Part shown: positions 21,295-30,245 of the stretch, piece by piece
How the letters are laid out: each line of letters begins with the position of its first letter
How positions within the stretch are numbered: position 1 is the first letter of the stretch
Assembly (NCBI RefSeq): GCF_007858475.1
Contig: NZ_VIGX01000011.1
Span: 48,892-112,891 of the forward strand
Source: Tsukamurella conjunctivitidis
GTDB lineage: Bacteria > Actinomycetota > Actinomycetes > Mycobacteriales > Mycobacteriaceae
Reading direction: 5' to 3'
Length of the DNA: 64,000 bases
Translations under genes and position numbers: made by a program
Notes under the pieces: model-generated
What the model saw: only the letters and a program-made list of their open reading frames with translations
Told to the model about the DNA's origin: nothing
Database searches by the model: none

Positions 21295-22734
21295 CCGGCC
21301 GAGCCACAGGCGGAACACGGTGGACGCACCGTCGCGCCGGTAATCGACATCGCCACCCAGGAGCCGCGCGTTGTCGCGGGCGATCGCCAGCCCGAGTCCC
21401 GCTCCCCCGCCGGTGCCGCGCGAGCGGGCCTCCTGGGCCTTCGCGAACCGGCCGAAGACCCGCTCCTCGTCCCCGGGCGGCACGCCCGGCCCGTGGTCAC
21501 GCACCTCGACGACGGTGCCGTCGGGCGCTGCGGTCACGGTGACGGTCACGGGCGGAGCGCCGTGTCGCACCGCGTTGCCGACCAGGTTGGTCACCACGGC
21601 GACCACTCGGCGCCGGTCGGATTCGAGCGAGAGGCTGGGCACACCGTCGAGCGCGACGGACCGCCAACCGCGTGCGGAGAGCGCCTCGCGGATCGCGCCG
21701 ACCAGCTCGAAGGGCGCGCGCCGGACCTCCGCGGCACCGGCGTCGAGACGGGTCATCTCCAGGAGATCGTCGACGAGCTCGGCGAGGGTGTCGACCTCGG
21801 AGGCGACCAGTTCGGAGGCGCGCCGCAAGTCGGACTCGGGGCCGAGCGACGCGGCCTCCTCGCGCAACACCTCGGCCGCGGGGACCAGCGCGGCGAGCGG
21901 GCTGCGCAACTCGTGCGAGACGTCCCCGACGAAGCGCCGCGAGCGGGCGTCCTGCCGGCGCAGGACGTCGATCGACTCGCTCTGGCGGTCGAGCATCGAG
22001 TTGAAGGTCTCGGTGAGGTCGCGCAGCTCGGTCACCTCGGTGGCGGGAAGCCGGGCCTCGACGTCGCCCTCGGTCACCCGGGCGGCGACCGCCTGGATCC
22101 GGCTGAGCGGGCGGATCACCGTTCGCGCGACGACCAGCGCGACGAGGATGCCCAACAGGGCGCTGCCGACCACCGCGACGATCAGCAATATCGTCAGGCG
22201 GTTCAATCGCGAGCCCACGTCCTCGAGCGGCTGCACGCCGTACACCACCACGCTCGAGGCATCGAAGTTCGCGGGCCGGTTCACGCTGTGCGCGACGAGC
22301 ATGCGGCCGTCCGACATGCGTTGGAAGCGGTACAGCGACGGCACCGCCACCAGCTCCGACCGCATGGACCGCGGGATGTCCTGCGGCCTGATACCGCTCC
22401 CCCACTGCACCGTCTCGCCGTCGACCTCGACGAGGTACTCACTCGCCAATGCGGTGAACCGGGGCGGCTGGTCCCCTCCCGCCGGCGCCCCCGGCGGTGC
22501 GTCCCCGTCCGGCCACGCCCGCGACCGCGTGGGGGTGCGTTCGAAGGTCTCCATGTCGTGCCGGAAGGTCGTGAGCACGGCGTCCTGCGCGTCCTGATAG
22601 ACCCAGTCCCGCACCACCACCGTCACCGCGATCCCGGTGACGCCCGCCGTGAGGCAGGTGACGACGACGATGATCGCGAGGATCCGGGCGCGCAGGCCCG
22701 CGATGAGGGGGCGCCGCGCGCCGCGCGCCGTCAC
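21292..22734 (-). CDS. Sensor histidine kinase
   Basis: A 480-residue membrane kinase. Domains: TM1 at about residues 14-35, an extracytoplasmic sensor of some 130 residues with a Pro/Gly-rich insert, TM2 near LLIVAVVGSALLGILVALVVA, HAMP (VIRPLSRIQAVAARVTEGD), H-box GDVSHELRSP, N-box NLVGNAVRHG, G-boxes DHGPGVP and GGGAGLGLAIA. The GTG start overlaps the stop of the regulator gene by 4 bases (GTGA). It is the third gene of a PAP2-regulator-kinase operon, suggesting it senses cell-envelope state. Confidence 0.93.
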   Translation of the reverse strand: MTARGARRPLIAGLRARILAIIVVVTCLTAGVTGIAVTVVVRDWVYQDAQDAVLTTFRHDMETFERTPTRSRAWPDGDAPPGAPAGGDQPPRFTALASEYLVEVDGETVQWGSGIRPQDIPRSMRSELVAVPSLYRFQRMSDGRMLVAHSVNRPANFDASSVVVYGVQPLEDVGSRLNRLTILLIVAVVGSALLGILVALVVARTVIRPLSRIQAVAARVTEGDVEARLPATEVTELRDLTETFNSMLDRQSESIDVLRRQDARSRRFVGDVSHELRSPLAALVPAAEVLREEAASLGPESDLRRASELVASEVDTLAELVDDLLEMTRLDAGAAEVRRAPFELVGAIREALSARGWRSVALDGVPSLSLESDRRRVVAVVTNLVGNAVRHGAPPVTVTVTAAPDGTVVEVRDHGPGVPPGDEERVFGRFAKAQEARSRGTGGGAGLGLAIARDNARLLGGDVDYRRDGASTVFRLWLGR

Positions 22735-23429
22735 GGTGCCGGCCGGAACCGGTAGCCGAAGCCGCGCACCGTCTCGATGTGGCTGCTCCCGTCGGGCGGG
22801 TCGATCTTCGGCCGGAGCCGCAGGATCGCGTTGTCCACAAGCCGGGAGTCCCCGAGGAAGTCCTGATTCCACGCCATCGCGAGGAGTTGCTCACGGCTGA
22901 GCACCTGGCCCGGATGATCGGCGAAGGCGTACATCAGGCGCTTCTCGGTGGGCGTGAGCGGCAGGGGCTCGCCGTCGCGCAGCACCTCGGCGCCCGCCCG
23001 GTCGACGGTCAGCGGACCGTCGGCCGACGGTGTCGCGGGCTCCGCCGACGGTGCCGGCGCGGGATCCGCGGGCGCGGACCGGCGCAGCGCGGCCTTGATC
23101 CTGGCATCCAGCACGCGGGGGCTGACGGGCTTGACCACGTAGTCGTCGGCGCCGGCTTCGAGCCCGGCGACGGTGTCGATGTCGTCGGAGCGGGCGGTGA
23201 GCATGAGGATCGGCACGGTGCTGGAACGACGGATGCGGCGGCAGACGGCGAAGCCGTCCTCCCCGGGCAGGCCCACGTCCAGGATCACGGCGTCGGCGTC
23301 GGCCACCCGCTCCTCGAGGTCGTCCGTGGCGGCGGCCAGGTGCTCGACGGTGTGATCGAGCCGGCCCAGCGACAGCGTCAGCGCGTCGACGATCGCCGGG
23401 TCATCCTCGATGAGCAGCAGCCTGACCAC
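22731..23429 (-). CDS. OmpR-family response regulator
   Basis: A 232-residue regulator: receiver domain with the phospho-Asp in VILDVGLPGEDGF, the Thr/Lys switch residues in LMLTAR and VVKPVSPR, a Pro/Ala linker of about 25 residues, and an OmpR winged helix ending SHIETVRGFGYRFRP. The GTG start is supported by a GGGAG site 8 bases upstream. It overlaps the PAP2 gene by 29 bases and the kinase gene by 4, so the three are one operon. Confidence 0.93.
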   Translation of the reverse strand: MVRLLLIEDDPAIVDALTLSLGRLDHTVEHLAAATDDLEERVADADAVILDVGLPGEDGFAVCRRIRRSSTVPILMLTARSDDIDTVAGLEAGADDYVVKPVSPRVLDARIKAALRRSAPADPAPAPSAEPATPSADGPLTVDRAGAEVLRDGEPLPLTPTEKRLMYAFADHPGQVLSREQLLAMAWNQDFLGDSRLVDNAILRLRPKIDPPDGSSHIETVRGFGYRFRPAP

Positions 23430-24063
23430 CCGCGAGGCTCCCTTCCACATCGGAGGTCCAGACCCAGGCGGCATGGCCGACCCGGACCACCGCGGCGGCG
23501 GCCGCGGCCACCAACCATGCTCCCAGGACATCGCCCGGCCGGTGCCACTGTTGGGCGACCACGAGCACCGAGACGACGCTGCCCACGACCGCCGCGACGA
23601 GCATCGCCACCGCCCGGTACCGGCGCGCGGCGGAGCCGACCAGGATCACCGCGAGCGCCGCGACCACGGCGACGGTGTTCGACGGGAAGGAGTTGAGCTC
23701 GGGTCCGACGCCGAACGAGGGGCGCTCCAGCAGGGCCTTGAGAATGAAGGCGCCCGCGACCGTGGCCACGAGGACGAGCGCGGCGGAGACCGCGACGGCC
23801 TTCGAGCGACGGCTCGCGACGACCGCGGCCACGAGCAGGCCGCCGACGGCGAGCATCGGGAGCTGATAGCGGCCCAGGGCGCCCTCGACGGGGTTCTCCA
23901 CCCCGAACGCGGCGGAGAGCGTGCGCATGAGCTCGTGGTCGATCTGCTGGCCCGCCGGCGTGACGACGACCGCGAGGTAGAGCCCGGCGAGCGCCAGCGC
24001 GGCGACGACGGCCGCCGTCGCGGCGGTCCAGGGGCGTGTGGTTGCGAACATGACGCCGAGCAT
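23401..24063 (-). CDS. PAP2-superfamily membrane phosphatase (C2 motif altered)
   Basis: A 220-residue protein with about six helices. The three PAP2 motifs are recognisable: C1 as KALLERP (Lys109, Arg114), C2 as FPSNT (127-130), and C3 as QQWHRPGDVLGAW (His174, Asp178). In classical enzymes C2 is PSGH and its His protonates the leaving group; here Asn-Thr stand in its place, so activity may be lowered or the enzyme may belong to a variant subfamily. Likely substrates are undecaprenyl pyrophosphate or phosphatidate-type lipids. First gene of the operon with the two-component system. Confidence 0.82.
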   Translation of the reverse strand: MLGVMFATTRPWTAATAAVVAALALAGLYLAVVVTPAGQQIDHELMRTLSAAFGVENPVEGALGRYQLPMLAVGGLLVAAVVASRRSKAVAVSAALVLVATVAGAFILKALLERPSFGVGPELNSFPSNTVAVVAALAVILVGSAARRYRAVAMLVAAVVGSVVSVLVVAQQWHRPGDVLGAWLVAAAAAAVVRVGHAAWVWTSDVEGSLAGGQAAAHRG

Positions 24064-24153
24064 TGTCCCCCATCGTCGCCCGGCGGACTCCGTTCCGCCC
24101 CGCGAATGTCACAGCCGTGTCGCAATCCGCGACCGCGACGCACCCTCGACGCC

Positions 24154-24181
24154 AACTCTTCCCTTACGGGAGGGTAGAGTT
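24154..24181. promoter_or_regulatory. MerR-type operator of the SulP-MerR operon
   Basis: A 28-base dyad with arms AACTCT/AGAGTT and inner CCCT/AGGG around TTACGG; 11 of 14 base pairs match. The right arm contains TAGAGT, a plausible -10, as expected for MerR regulators that bind inside the promoter spacer. It sits about 100 bases before the SulP gene whose second cistron encodes a MerR protein. Confidence 0.7.
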
Positions 24182-24279
24182 CTGACTGTCGCGCGGCGGT
24201 CCCCGTCCCGCACCATCCCTCCCCGCACCCGCGCCCGGCACGCGCCGCCCGGTGCGCCCCAGGCACGAAGGATCGATCG

Positions 24280-25785
24280 ATGACAGTGGATGCACACGTG
24301 ATGCGGGCATTCCGTGACAGCGACGTCGTGGCCGCGCTGCGCAGCCCGAAGCGCCTGAGGACCGAGACCCTCGCGGGGCTCGTCGTCGCGCTGGCACTGA
24401 TCCCGGAGGCGATCTCCTTCTCGATCATCGCCGGCGTCGATCCCCGCGTGGGATTGTTCGCGTCCTTCACCATGGCGGTGACGATCGCGGTCGTGGGCGG
24501 CAGGCCCGCGATGATCTCCGCCGCTACGGGCGCGGTCGCCCTGGTCGTGGCCCCCATCGCGCGCGAGCACGGGTTGGACTACCTGCTCGCGACGGTCATT
24601 CTCGCGGGCGTCCTGCAAATGCTGCTCAGCGCCCTCGGCGTAGCGAAGCTCATGCGGTTCATCCCACGATCCGTGATGGTCGGATTCGTCAACGCGCTCG
24701 CGATCCTCATCCTCCTCGCCCAGGTGCCGCACATGACCGGCGTGCCGTGGCTCGTGTACCCGATGATCGCCGCCGGCCTGCTCATCATGGTCGGCCTTCC
24801 GCGGCTCACCACCGCGGTGCCGGCGCCGCTGGTCGCGATCGTCCTCCTGACCGCGGTCACGATGATCGCCGGCCTCACGGTGCCGAACGTGGGCGACGAG
24901 GGCGAACTGCCGAACACGCTGCCCCAGTGGCTGATCCCCGACGTACCGTACGACCTGGACACCCTTCGGCTGATCGCGCCGTACGCACTCGCGGTGGCCC
25001 TCGTAGGCCTGCTCGAGTCGCTCATGACCGCCAAGCTCGTCGACGACATCACCGATACGCACTCCGACAAGACCCGCGAGGGCTGGGGGCAGGGCGTGGC
25101 GAACGTGGTGACCGGCTTCTTCGGCGGTATGGGCGGCTGCGCGATGATCGGGCAGACGATGATCAACGTCAAGAGCTCCGGCGCGCGGACGCGGATCTCG
25201 ACCTTCCTCGCCGGCCTGTTCCTGCTGATCCTCGTGGTGGGACTCGGGGACCTCGTCGCACGGATCCCGATGGCCGCTCTGGTGGCGGTGATGGTGATGG
25301 TCGCGGTCGGCACCTTCGACTGGCACAGCATCGCCCCGGCGACGCTGCGCCGCATGCCCCGCAGCGAGACGGCGGTCATGCTCGTCACCGTCGCGATCAC
25401 CGTCGCCACCCACAACCTCGCCTACGGCGTCGTCGGGGGCGTGATCGTCGCGACGCTCCTCCTCGTCCGCCGGGTCGCACACTTCACCGAGGTCGTCCCC
25501 GTCGAGTCCGACACCCCGGGCACGCGCGCCTACCGCGTACGGGGCGAGCTGTTCTTCGCCTCCAGCAACGACCTGGTGCACCAGTTCGACTACAGGAATG
25601 ATCCGCCGCACGTGATCGTCGACCTCGCCGCTACCCACGTCTGGGACGCCTCCACCGTCGCGGCCCTCGACGCGATCGAGACCAAGTACCGCAGTAAGGG
25701 CACGAGGGTCGAGTTCGTCGGGCTCGACGCGGCCTCGGCGGAGCGGCACGCCCGTCTCAGCGGCCACCTCGGCGGAGAGAACTAG
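24280..25785 (+). CDS. SulP-family anion transporter with STAS domain
   Basis: A 501-residue transporter. Seen: the SulP entry TLAGLVVALALIPEAISFSIIAGV, the substrate-site helices ISAATGAVALVV, GLLESLMTAKLVDDITDT (the SulP signature region), NVVTGFFGGMGGCAMIGQT, about 12-14 helices in all, and a C-terminal STAS domain (from YRVRGELFFASSNDLV). Family members carry sulfate or bicarbonate. The neighbouring SulP-carbonic anhydrase fusion makes bicarbonate attractive, by inference. Cotranscribed with the MerR gene and probably controlled through the dyad at 24154-24181. Confidence 0.9.
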   Translation: MTVDAHVMRAFRDSDVVAALRSPKRLRTETLAGLVVALALIPEAISFSIIAGVDPRVGLFASFTMAVTIAVVGGRPAMISAATGAVALVVAPIAREHGLDYLLATVILAGVLQMLLSALGVAKLMRFIPRSVMVGFVNALAILILLAQVPHMTGVPWLVYPMIAAGLLIMVGLPRLTTAVPAPLVAIVLLTAVTMIAGLTVPNVGDEGELPNTLPQWLIPDVPYDLDTLRLIAPYALAVALVGLLESLMTAKLVDDITDTHSDKTREGWGQGVANVVTGFFGGMGGCAMIGQTMINVKSSGARTRISTFLAGLFLLILVVGLGDLVARIPMAALVAVMVMVAVGTFDWHSIAPATLRRMPRSETAVMLVTVAITVATHNLAYGVVGGVIVATLLLVRRVAHFTEVVPVESDTPGTRAYRVRGELFFASSNDLVHQFDYRNDPPHVIVDLAATHVWDASTVAALDAIETKYRSKGTRVEFVGLDAASAERHARLSGHLGGEN

Positions 25786-25788
25786 GCT
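25783..25788 (+). promoter_or_regulatory. -10 hexamer containing the SulP stop codon
   Basis: TAGGCT begins with the TAG stop of the SulP gene and lies 6 bases before the MerR ATG at 25795, so MerR may also be made from its own leaderless transcript. Confidence 0.4.
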
Positions 25789-25794
25789 CGGGCC

Positions 25795-26202
25795 ATGGCT
25801 GACGTACCGGAGAGCGGCCGGCTCCTGCAGATCGGACAGGTTGCGGAGGCCACCGCCCTCTCGCTCAAGACGATCCGGCACTACGACGAGGTCGGGCTGG
25901 TCACGCCGTCCGAGCGCAGCCCGGGCGGATTCCGCCTCTACACCGCCACGGACGTCGACCGCCTGCTCGTGATCCGGCGCATGAAGCCGCTCGGCTTCAC
26001 GCTCGAGCAGATGCGGGATCTGCTCGCGGCGTTGGACACGCTCGCCGACCCCGCTGCGGCGCCCGAGGTGCGCGCCGACGCGCAGGCCTTCATCGACCAG
26101 TGCTCGGATGCCGCGCAGCAGCGCTGTGCGGAGTTGCGGGCGCAGTTGGCGATCGCCGAGGAGTTCGCGAACACGCTCTCCGCGCTCGCCCGGCAGCACT
26201 GA
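25795..26202 (+). CDS. MerR-family transcriptional regulator
   Basis: A 135-residue MerR protein: HTH LLQIGQVAEATALSLKTIRHYDEVGLV, wing ERSPGGFRLYT, then the dimerisation helix VIRRMKPLGFTLEQMRDLL and a short helical end. A Cys occurs in FIDQCSDAAQQRC, but no classic metal-binding loop is clear. It begins 10 bases after the SulP gene. A MerR-like dyad lies in the promoter of that operon, so it likely regulates anion uptake and itself. Confidence 0.9.
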   Translation: MADVPESGRLLQIGQVAEATALSLKTIRHYDEVGLVTPSERSPGGFRLYTATDVDRLLVIRRMKPLGFTLEQMRDLLAALDTLADPAAAPEVRADAQAFIDQCSDAAQQRCAELRAQLAIAEEFANTLSALARQH

Positions 26203-26224
26203 CGGCCGCGGCTGCGCGCGAGAT

Positions 26225-26261
26225 GCGCGGCGCCGCGGGGGTGAGCTCCGCAGCGCCGCGC
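26225..26261. terminator. Hairpin between converging MerR and SulP-CA genes
   Basis: GCGCGGCGC and GCGCCGCGC form a 9-base stem with a 19-base loop in the 69-base gap between two converging genes. A bidirectional terminator is the simplest reading; no T-run is present. Confidence 0.5.
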
Positions 26262-26271
26262 CGGCGTGCCG

Positions 26272-28422
26272 CTAGGCGTGGGTGAGAGTGTCCGCCTCCA
26301 CGACCGCCGAGTCCGTCACGCGCAGCACCCGGCCGGACGCGATGTCGAAGAACAGGCCGATCACCTCGATGCGCCCCGCCGCCACCGCGGCGCGCGCCAG
26401 CGGATGCTCCGCGACCGCCGCCACCTGGACGGCGACGTTGACCAGGGAGAGTTGGTCGGCGGCATCGAAGCCGAGGTCCGCCGCCGCCGCCCGCACGGGG
26501 TGCCCGGCGCGGAAGGCCGCGGTCGTCGGTGCCGCGTGCGCGATCCAGCGCTCGATCGTCGGCGGCACCGGGGGCGAGGAGAGTGCGACTCCCATCGCCC
26601 CGCAGGCCGAGTGCCCGCAGACGATGATCTGGCGCACCGCGAGCTGGTCTACGGCGTAGGCCAGCGAGGCCTCGATCGACGGGTCGGTGCCCGGGGCGGG
26701 GACGAGGTTGCCCACGTTGCGCACGGTGAACAGGTCGCCCGGGCCGCTGCCGGTGATGACGTTCGGGACGACCCGGGAGTCGGCGCAGGTGAGGAACAGC
26801 GCCTCGGGTCGTTGGCCGCCGCTGAGCTGGTCGAAGTCGTCGCTCAGCAGCGCCGCGTGCCGCCGGTGGTAGCGGGCGATGCCGTCCGCGAGGCCGCCCC
26901 GGGCATGCGCACGCCACGGCAGCAGACCACGCTCGGCCGGGCGTTCCGTGATGCGCCGCGGCGTGCGGGTGGCGGCCACGTCGAGCGCCGCGCCGCCCAG
27001 GTCGTCGACGGTGACGGTGCCGCCGGCCGCTCGGTAACGGCGCGCCCACTCCTGGATCTCCTCGGCCGCCGCGTGGTCGAGGAAGTCGACGGTGAGCTCG
27101 ATCGCGACGTCCTGTCCGGGCGGGACGGCCGCGAGCACCCGGGTGAGGCGGGGCAGGGAGAAGAAGGACAGCGTCCCGTCGACGGTGACGTGCCAGCGCC
27201 CGGCACCGTCGACCACGGCCTCGATGTGGGCCCGCGCGACGCGCCACAGGACGAGGACCAGCGCGACGACGAGCCCTGCGAGCACGCCCTCGAGCAGGTT
27301 GAGGAACAGCACGCCCCCGATGGTGACGGCGTAGACGAGCAGGTCGCCGGTGCGGCGGGCGGTGCGGATGTGGGAGATCTTCACCAGCTGCACGCCGATC
27401 ACGATGAGCAGGCCGGCGAGCGCGGAGGTGGGGATCTTCTCGACGAGGCCGGACAGCGCGACGGAGAAGAGGAGGAGCCACACGCCGTGCAGGACCGCGG
27501 ACCAGCGGGTGCGCGCGCCGGCGGCGACGTTGGTGGCGCTGCGCACGATGACGCCGGTCACGGGCAGGCCGCCGAGCAGCCCGGAGACGGTGTTGGCCGC
27601 GCCCTGACCGACGAGCTCGCGGTCGAGGTTCGTCTTGGCGCCGTCGTGCATGCGGTCGGTGGCGACCGCGGACAGGAGGGACTCGACGCTGGCGATGAGC
27701 GCGACGGTGAGCACGCCCAGCGCCACGGCGCCCCAGTTGCCGGTCGGCATGGCCGGCAGCCCGATCGCGTCGATGATGGAGCCGTTCAGGCGGATCCGCT
27801 CGACGTTCATATCGCCGACGAGCGACAGGACCGTCGCCGCGGTGACGGCGACGAGCGCACCGGGGACGCGGCGCCAGGCCGCGGGCAGCTTCGGCCAGAG
27901 CACCATCACACCGATCACCACGAGCCCGACGGCGAGGTCCGGCCAGTGCAGGGCGCCGATCCGCGAGGGCAGCTCCGCGAGATTCTGCAGCACCGAGCTG
28001 CGCGAGGAGCCACCGAGCAGGACGTGCACCTGCTGGATCACGATGGTCACGCCGATGCCGGCCAGCATGGCGTGCACCACGACCGGGGAGATCGCCAGCG
28101 CCGCACGGGCGATCCGGCTCAGCCCCAGACCGATCTGCACCAGGCCGGCGGCGACGGTGATCGCGGTGGTGACCTTCCAACCGAAGGTCGCGATGAGCTC
28201 CGCCACCACCACCGTGAGGCCGGCGGCCGGTCCGCTCACGAGCAGCGGAGAGCCGCCCAGGAGGCCGCCCACGATGCCGCCGATCACGCCCGCGATGAGG
28301 CCCGCCATGAGCGGGGCGCCCGAGGCCAGCGCGATCCCGAGGGACAGCGGCAGCGCGACGAGGAAGACGACGATCGACGACGGCCCGTCGAAACGCGCGA
28401 TGTCTCTGAGTTTCTCCTGCAT
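26272..28422 (-). CDS. SulP transporter-STAS-beta-carbonic anhydrase fusion
   Basis: A 716-residue fusion. The first 400 residues are a SulP transporter (ALPLSLGIALASGAPLMAGL, GLLGGSPLLVSGPAAGLTV, ASVESLLSAVATDRM, GLLGGLPVTGVIVRSATN), followed by a STAS domain (VTVDGTLSFFSLPRL) and a beta-carbonic anhydrase of about 190 residues. Zinc ligands and the Asp-Arg dyad are visible in FLTCADSRVVPN and VCGHSACGAMG. The predicted job is bicarbonate uptake coupled to CO2/HCO3- interconversion on the cytosolic side, like the SulP-CA fusions of mycobacteria. The start was placed at MQEKLRDIARF, the normal SulP N-terminus. Confidence 0.93.
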   Translation of the reverse strand: MQEKLRDIARFDGPSSIVVFLVALPLSLGIALASGAPLMAGLIAGVIGGIVGGLLGGSPLLVSGPAAGLTVVVAELIATFGWKVTTAITVAAGLVQIGLGLSRIARAALAISPVVVHAMLAGIGVTIVIQQVHVLLGGSSRSSVLQNLAELPSRIGALHWPDLAVGLVVIGVMVLWPKLPAAWRRVPGALVAVTAATVLSLVGDMNVERIRLNGSIIDAIGLPAMPTGNWGAVALGVLTVALIASVESLLSAVATDRMHDGAKTNLDRELVGQGAANTVSGLLGGLPVTGVIVRSATNVAAGARTRWSAVLHGVWLLLFSVALSGLVEKIPTSALAGLLIVIGVQLVKISHIRTARRTGDLLVYAVTIGGVLFLNLLEGVLAGLVVALVLVLWRVARAHIEAVVDGAGRWHVTVDGTLSFFSLPRLTRVLAAVPPGQDVAIELTVDFLDHAAAEEIQEWARRYRAAGGTVTVDDLGGAALDVAATRTPRRITERPAERGLLPWRAHARGGLADGIARYHRRHAALLSDDFDQLSGGQRPEALFLTCADSRVVPNVITGSGPGDLFTVRNVGNLVPAPGTDPSIEASLAYAVDQLAVRQIIVCGHSACGAMGVALSSPPVPPTIERWIAHAAPTTAAFRAGHPVRAAAADLGFDAADQLSLVNVAVQVAAVAEHPLARAAVAAGRIEVIGLFFDIASGRVLRVTDSAVVEADTLTHA

Positions 28423-28490
28423 GGGCACCACTGTGGCGGCGTGGTGTGGCCGCTCCGCCGCGACGTCGTGAAGGTTCCGTGAAGGTGCGA

Positions 28491-29546
28491 TCAGGGCGCG
28501 GGGAGTGTGAAGGCGAAGACGGCGCCGCGGCCCGGTCCGTCGGATTCGACCCACATGTGCCCGTCGTGCGCGGTCACGATGGCGCGACTGATGGTGAGCC
28601 CCACCCCGCTGCCGCCGTGGTCGCGATCGCGCGCGACGTCGGTGCGGTAGAAGCGCTCGAAGATCCACGGCAGGTGCTCAGCGGCGATGCCGTCGCCGTG
28701 ATCGACCACCGCGATCCGGATCCGGCGGTGCGGCTGACCGTCGGCCTGAAGCTCCACCACCGCGCCGGAGTCACTGTGCCGCAGCGCGTTCGACAACAGA
28801 TTCGCGAGCACCTGGTCGAGCCGCTGGCGGTCGGCGCGGATCGTGCGGTGGGCACCCGGGCCGATCCGCACGTGCAACCGGACCCCCTTCTCGGCGTAGG
28901 CCCGCGCCGCCGCGGCGGCCGCGGCCTCGAGGACCTCCACCACATCGGCGGCGCTGGGCCGCAGGTTCAACGCGCCCTCCTCGGCGTGCGAGACGGACAG
29001 CACGTCGTCGGTGAGGCGCGCCAGGCGGGTGGTCTGCGTGCGGAGCATCGCGAGGGTCTCCGCATCCGGCTCGACCACGCCGTCCGCGATGCCCTCGAGG
29101 TAGCCGTCGAGAACGCTCACCGGCGTGCGGATCTCGTGCGCGAGGTCGGCGAGCAGCCGCCGCCGCGACTGATCGCCGGATTCGAGCTGCACCGCCATGT
29201 CGTTGAACGCCGACACCAGCCCGTCGGCCTCGGGTCCGAGCCCGACGGGCGCGACCCGCACGCCCGCGCGGCCGTCGGCCACCTGGCGCGCGGCGCGTTC
29301 CAGTCGCGCCATGGTGCGCCCCAACCGGCGCGCGATGAAGACGCTCGCCCCGATGGAGAAGGCCACCGCGCAACCGAATCCGAGGACCACGGCGAGCACG
29401 TTCACCGAGACCGTGCCCGTCCGCCCCAGGATCAGCGGCCACACCACGAAGTCGACGACGGCCGTCACGGCGAGCGTGCCCAGCGAGACGGCCATGAGCA
29501 TGCCGCCCATCCGGGCGCCCATCCCGACATCCCCCACGGACCTCAC
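28491..29546 (-). CDS. Sensor histidine kinase
   Basis: A 351-residue compact kinase with two N-terminal helices (about residues 15-35 and 46-70) and almost no extracytoplasmic domain, so the signal is probably in or near the membrane. HAMP follows (RRLGRTMARLERAARQVADG), then H-box ADLAHEIRTPVSVLDGYLEG, N-box NLLSNALRHSDSG, and G-boxes DHGDGIA and GGSGVGLTISRAIV. The GTG start overlaps the stop of the regulator gene (GTGA). Partner of the response regulator upstream; SulP-CA follows on the same strand. Confidence 0.93.
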   Translation of the reverse strand: MRSVGDVGMGARMGGMLMAVSLGTLAVTAVVDFVVWPLILGRTGTVSVNVLAVVLGFGCAVAFSIGASVFIARRLGRTMARLERAARQVADGRAGVRVAPVGLGPEADGLVSAFNDMAVQLESGDQSRRRLLADLAHEIRTPVSVLDGYLEGIADGVVEPDAETLAMLRTQTTRLARLTDDVLSVSHAEEGALNLRPSAADVVEVLEAAAAAAARAYAEKGVRLHVRIGPGAHRTIRADRQRLDQVLANLLSNALRHSDSGAVVELQADGQPHRRIRIAVVDHGDGIAAEHLPWIFERFYRTDVARDRDHGGSGVGLTISRAIVTAHDGHMWVESDGPGRGAVFAFTLPAP

Positions 29547-30238
29547 CCGGGCCCCATCCGATAGCCCACGCCCCGGACCGTGCGCACGTACCGCGGATCC
29601 GCGGCGTCGTCGCCGAGCTTGCGGCGCACGCGGCCCACGTGCACGTCCACGAGGCGCTCGTCGCCGACCCAGCCGGCACCCCAGATCGCCTCGATGAGCT
29701 GCCCGCGCGAGAAGGCGATGTTGGGACTGCGAGCGAGGGTTGCGAGCACGTCGAACTCGGTGGCGGTGAGCTCCACGACGCGCTGCCCCACCGTGACCTC
29801 GCGGGCCAGCGGGTCGATGACGAGCTCACCGAACCGCCGGGCCGCGGCGGCGCCGGCACCGTCGGGCAGGGTGCGCGGGCGGCGCAGCATGGCCCGGACC
29901 CGCGCCACCACCTCGCGCGGGCTGAAGGGCTTCACCAGGTAGTCGTCGGCACCGACCGAGAGGCCGACGATCGTGTCGAGCTCGTCGCCGCGCGCCGTGA
30001 GCATGATGACGTAGGCATCGCTGAAGGCGCGGACGGCGCGGCACACCTCCAGCCCGTCGATGCGGGGCAGGCCGATGTCGAGCAGGATCACGGCCGGATC
30101 CAGCTCCCGCGCGAGCGCCAGGCCGCGTTCGCCGTCCGCCGCCGTCGTCACGTCGAAACCGTCGCGCGCCAGGTATTCCTGCGTCAGCCGAGCGAGGGCG
30201 GGTTCGTCCTCGATCACCAGTACCTTGTGAGTGGTCAT
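29543..30238 (-). CDS. OmpR-family response regulator
   Basis: A 231-residue regulator: receiver domain VLVIEDEPALA, phospho-Asp in VILLDIGLPRIDG, switch residues in IMLTARG and LVKPFSPRE, and an OmpR-type winged helix with RSPNIAFSRGQLIEAIWG and the closing RYVRTVRGVGYRMG. The ATG is probably the first transcribed codon: TACTAT lies 7 bases upstream on the minus strand and the gap to the divergent CtaG gene is only 23 bases. Coupled to the kinase gene. Confidence 0.94.
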   Translation of the reverse strand: MTTHKVLVIEDEPALARLTQEYLARDGFDVTTAADGERGLALARELDPAVILLDIGLPRIDGLEVCRAVRAFSDAYVIMLTARGDELDTIVGLSVGADDYLVKPFSPREVVARVRAMLRRPRTLPDGAGAAAARRFGELVIDPLAREVTVGQRVVELTATEFDVLATLARSPNIAFSRGQLIEAIWGAGWVGDERLVDVHVGRVRRKLGDDAADPRYVRTVRGVGYRMGPG

Positions 30239-30245
30239 GCTTCAT

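Noticed and set aside
24109-26199. Long minus-strand ORF over the SulP and MerR genes
   Set aside because: Antisense to two genes with clear motifs, with His/Arg/Asp-rich shadow composition.
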